This document shows, one piece after another, positions 13,386 to 14,264 of a stretch of 14,264 nt of DNA. The stretch covers positions 6,482 through 20,745 of the forward strand of contig DQCI01000080.1 of assembly GCA_003545125.1 (NCBI GenBank), in the 5' to 3' direction. The stretch is from Paracoccaceae bacterium. Its GTDB lineage: Bacteria > Pseudomonadota > Alphaproteobacteria > Rhodobacterales > Rhodobacteraceae. A model generated the notes under the pieces. The model did no database searches. It was not told the origin of the DNA and worked only from the letters and a program-made list of their open reading frames with translations. The first letter of the stretch is position 1. Each line of letters starts with the position of its first letter. The position numbers and the translations under genes are program-made.

Positions 13386-14264
13386 GGGTCACCGGGATTG
13401 CCGCTTTGATCCTCGCAGGCTGGTCTGCGGGGACCGCGTTCGCCGAGGCGCCGGAGCGCTCGATCCGCGCGATGCCGCGTCCTCTCGTCGAGGTATCGGC
13501 CGCGGCGCAACCGGTCGCAGCGGATGCCGCCGTAGCCGCCGCAGTGACCAGCGCGCTGGCTGTGCTGGTTTCGCCGCGCCCGCTGCCAAAACCACCAACC
13601 GTGGTGGCCTCGGCGGCGCCGGCCCGGACAATTATCGGCGCCCCGCGTCCCGTCGTTGCGCGGGTTTCAGCGGCGAACAAGGTGCCTGTGGATCCGATCG
13701 CAGCGTTTTTCCAGGGTCTTGCGGCGCCGAGGCGGGCTGCTGCCGCCACCGCGCCGAGCGGGCTTGCCGTGCCGCAATCACCGCGGCCCGAAACCCGCCC
13801 GACAGGCTTTGCGAAGCTGGTTTCGGCAATCACCACGCCGCGCGCGACCAGCCGGAAAGGCTCGGTCTGCGGCGTGGCCGAGATCAAGGGCGAAGCGATC
13901 AGGTCGATCGACGGTGCCGGCGCCTGCGGGATTTCGAAGCCGGTGCGCGTGACCTCGGTTTCCGGGGTCAAGGTTTCGGGCGGGCCGACCATCGACTGCA
14001 CCACGGCGAAAGCGCTGAATGACTGGGTGCGGGGCGGTGTCATGCCGGCGGTTGGGCGGACCGGGGGCGGGCTCGCCCAGGTCAACGTTATCGCCTCCTA
14101 CTCCTGCCGGAGCCGCAACAACGTCAAAGGCGCGAAGCTCTCCGAACATGCGCTGGGCCATGCCGTCGACGTGTCCGGGGTCACGTTGAAGGACGGCACC
14201 AACCTGACCGTGCTCGACCATTGGCGGAGCGGAAAATACGGCAGCATCATCAAGGCGATGCACA
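13382..14264 (+). CDS. Extensin-like C-terminal domain protein (partial)
   Basis: A 294-residue N-terminal portion of a secreted protein that runs off the window. The signal peptide [20 protein letters not shown] ends near Ala21. Residues 22-158 form a low-complexity Ala/Pro/Val linker with repeated PRP-type motifs. From Cys163 the extensin-like_C domain follows (SVCGVAEIKG, ACGISKPVRV, TIDCTTAKALNDW), with Cys163, 182, 206 and 242 as likely disulfide cysteines and SEHALGHAVDVSG at 254-266 with His and Asp residues of an M15/VanY-like metallopeptidase fold. The family is common in alphaproteobacteria and is probably a cell-wall enzyme, but its activity is not established. ATG 13382 overlaps the tyrC stop by four bases (ATGA), so it is co-translated with the amino-acid genes. 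Confidence 0.88.
   Translation, partial: MRVTGIAALILAGWSAGTAFAEAPERSIRAMPRPLVEVSAAAQPVAADAAVAAAVTSALAVLVSPRPLPKPPTVVASAAPARTIIGAPRPVVARVSAANKVPVDPIAAFFQGLAAPRRAAAATAPSGLAVPQSPRPETRPTGFAKLVSAITTPRATSRKGSVCGVAEIKGEAIRSIDGAGACGISKPVRVTSVSGVKVSGGPTIDCTTAKALNDWVRGGVMPAVGRTGGGLAQVNVIASYSCRSRNNVKGAKLSEHALGHAVDVSGVTLKDGTNLTVLDHWRSGKYGSIIKAMH

Noticed and set aside
13327..14085. Minus-strand open frame across the end of tyrC and the extensin-like gene
   Set aside because: The plus strand reads a clear signal peptide and extensin-like domain with its conserved cysteines and SEHALGHAVDVSG; the antisense frame is low-complexity Ala/Thr/Pro.
1..14264. tRNA genes, CRISPR arrays, insertion sequences, prophage or integrase signals
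   Set aside because: No cloverleaf-like sequence, regularly spaced repeat-spacer unit, transposase-like protein or terminal inverted repeats with target duplications were found on reading both strands.

Overview
The window is GC-rich, compact DNA of an alphaproteobacterium, most likely a member of the Rhodobacteraceae (roseobacter/Rhodovulum-like). The pointers are the Hint-domain protein, the S4 sequence with a GTG start, the hisC-tyrC pair, the split CcmF/CcmH/CcmI haem-lyase genes and the FnrL-like regulator. This placement rests on family resemblance only. No tRNA, rRNA, CRISPR array, transposase or integrase was found.

Layout. (1) 1-1252: an AT-richer leader with a strong dyad, then a Hint-domain protein. 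(2) 1382-6119, minus strand: a tightly coupled operon read in the order fnr-like regulator, ccmF, ccmH, ccmI. Two of its junctions are one-base TGATG overlaps and the third is a 9-base gap. Three tandem TTTCGAAA-centred perfect palindromes lie in frame inside the ccmH signal-peptide region. (3) 6120-6374: a divergent control region with an FNR box and a second FNR-spaced dyad. (4) 6375-8774, plus strand: a secreted dodecahaem cytochrome c with twelve CXXCH sites, followed by a strong terminator. (5) 8968-9336: a small secreted Rap1a/Tai-like protein. (6) 9617-10442: a near-consensus promoter, a structured leader, rpsD (S4) and a terminator. (7) 10443-11248: a spacer with a possible gene remnant, a probable sulfide-type (SqrR/BigR) operator, a single-domain rhodanese and a terminator. 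(8) 11351-14264: hisC, tyrC and an extensin-like protein cut by the window end, overlapping one another by 8 and 4 bases.

How the genes fit together. The most interesting unit is 1382-8774. An FNR-type regulator with a plausible 4Fe-4S cysteine set is translationally coupled to the haem-attachment half of the cytochrome c maturation system (CcmF, CcmH, CcmI; no ccmE, ccmG or ccmABCD here). It is divergent from a cytochrome that needs twelve covalently attached haems. The simplest reading is an oxygen- or redox-controlled module that raises haem-ligation capacity while making a high-haem periplasmic electron carrier or reductase. The cytochrome's substrate cannot be told from sequence. The remaining genes are housekeeping (rpsD, hisC, tyrC) or small accessory genes (rhodanese, Rap1a-like, Hint, extensin-like).
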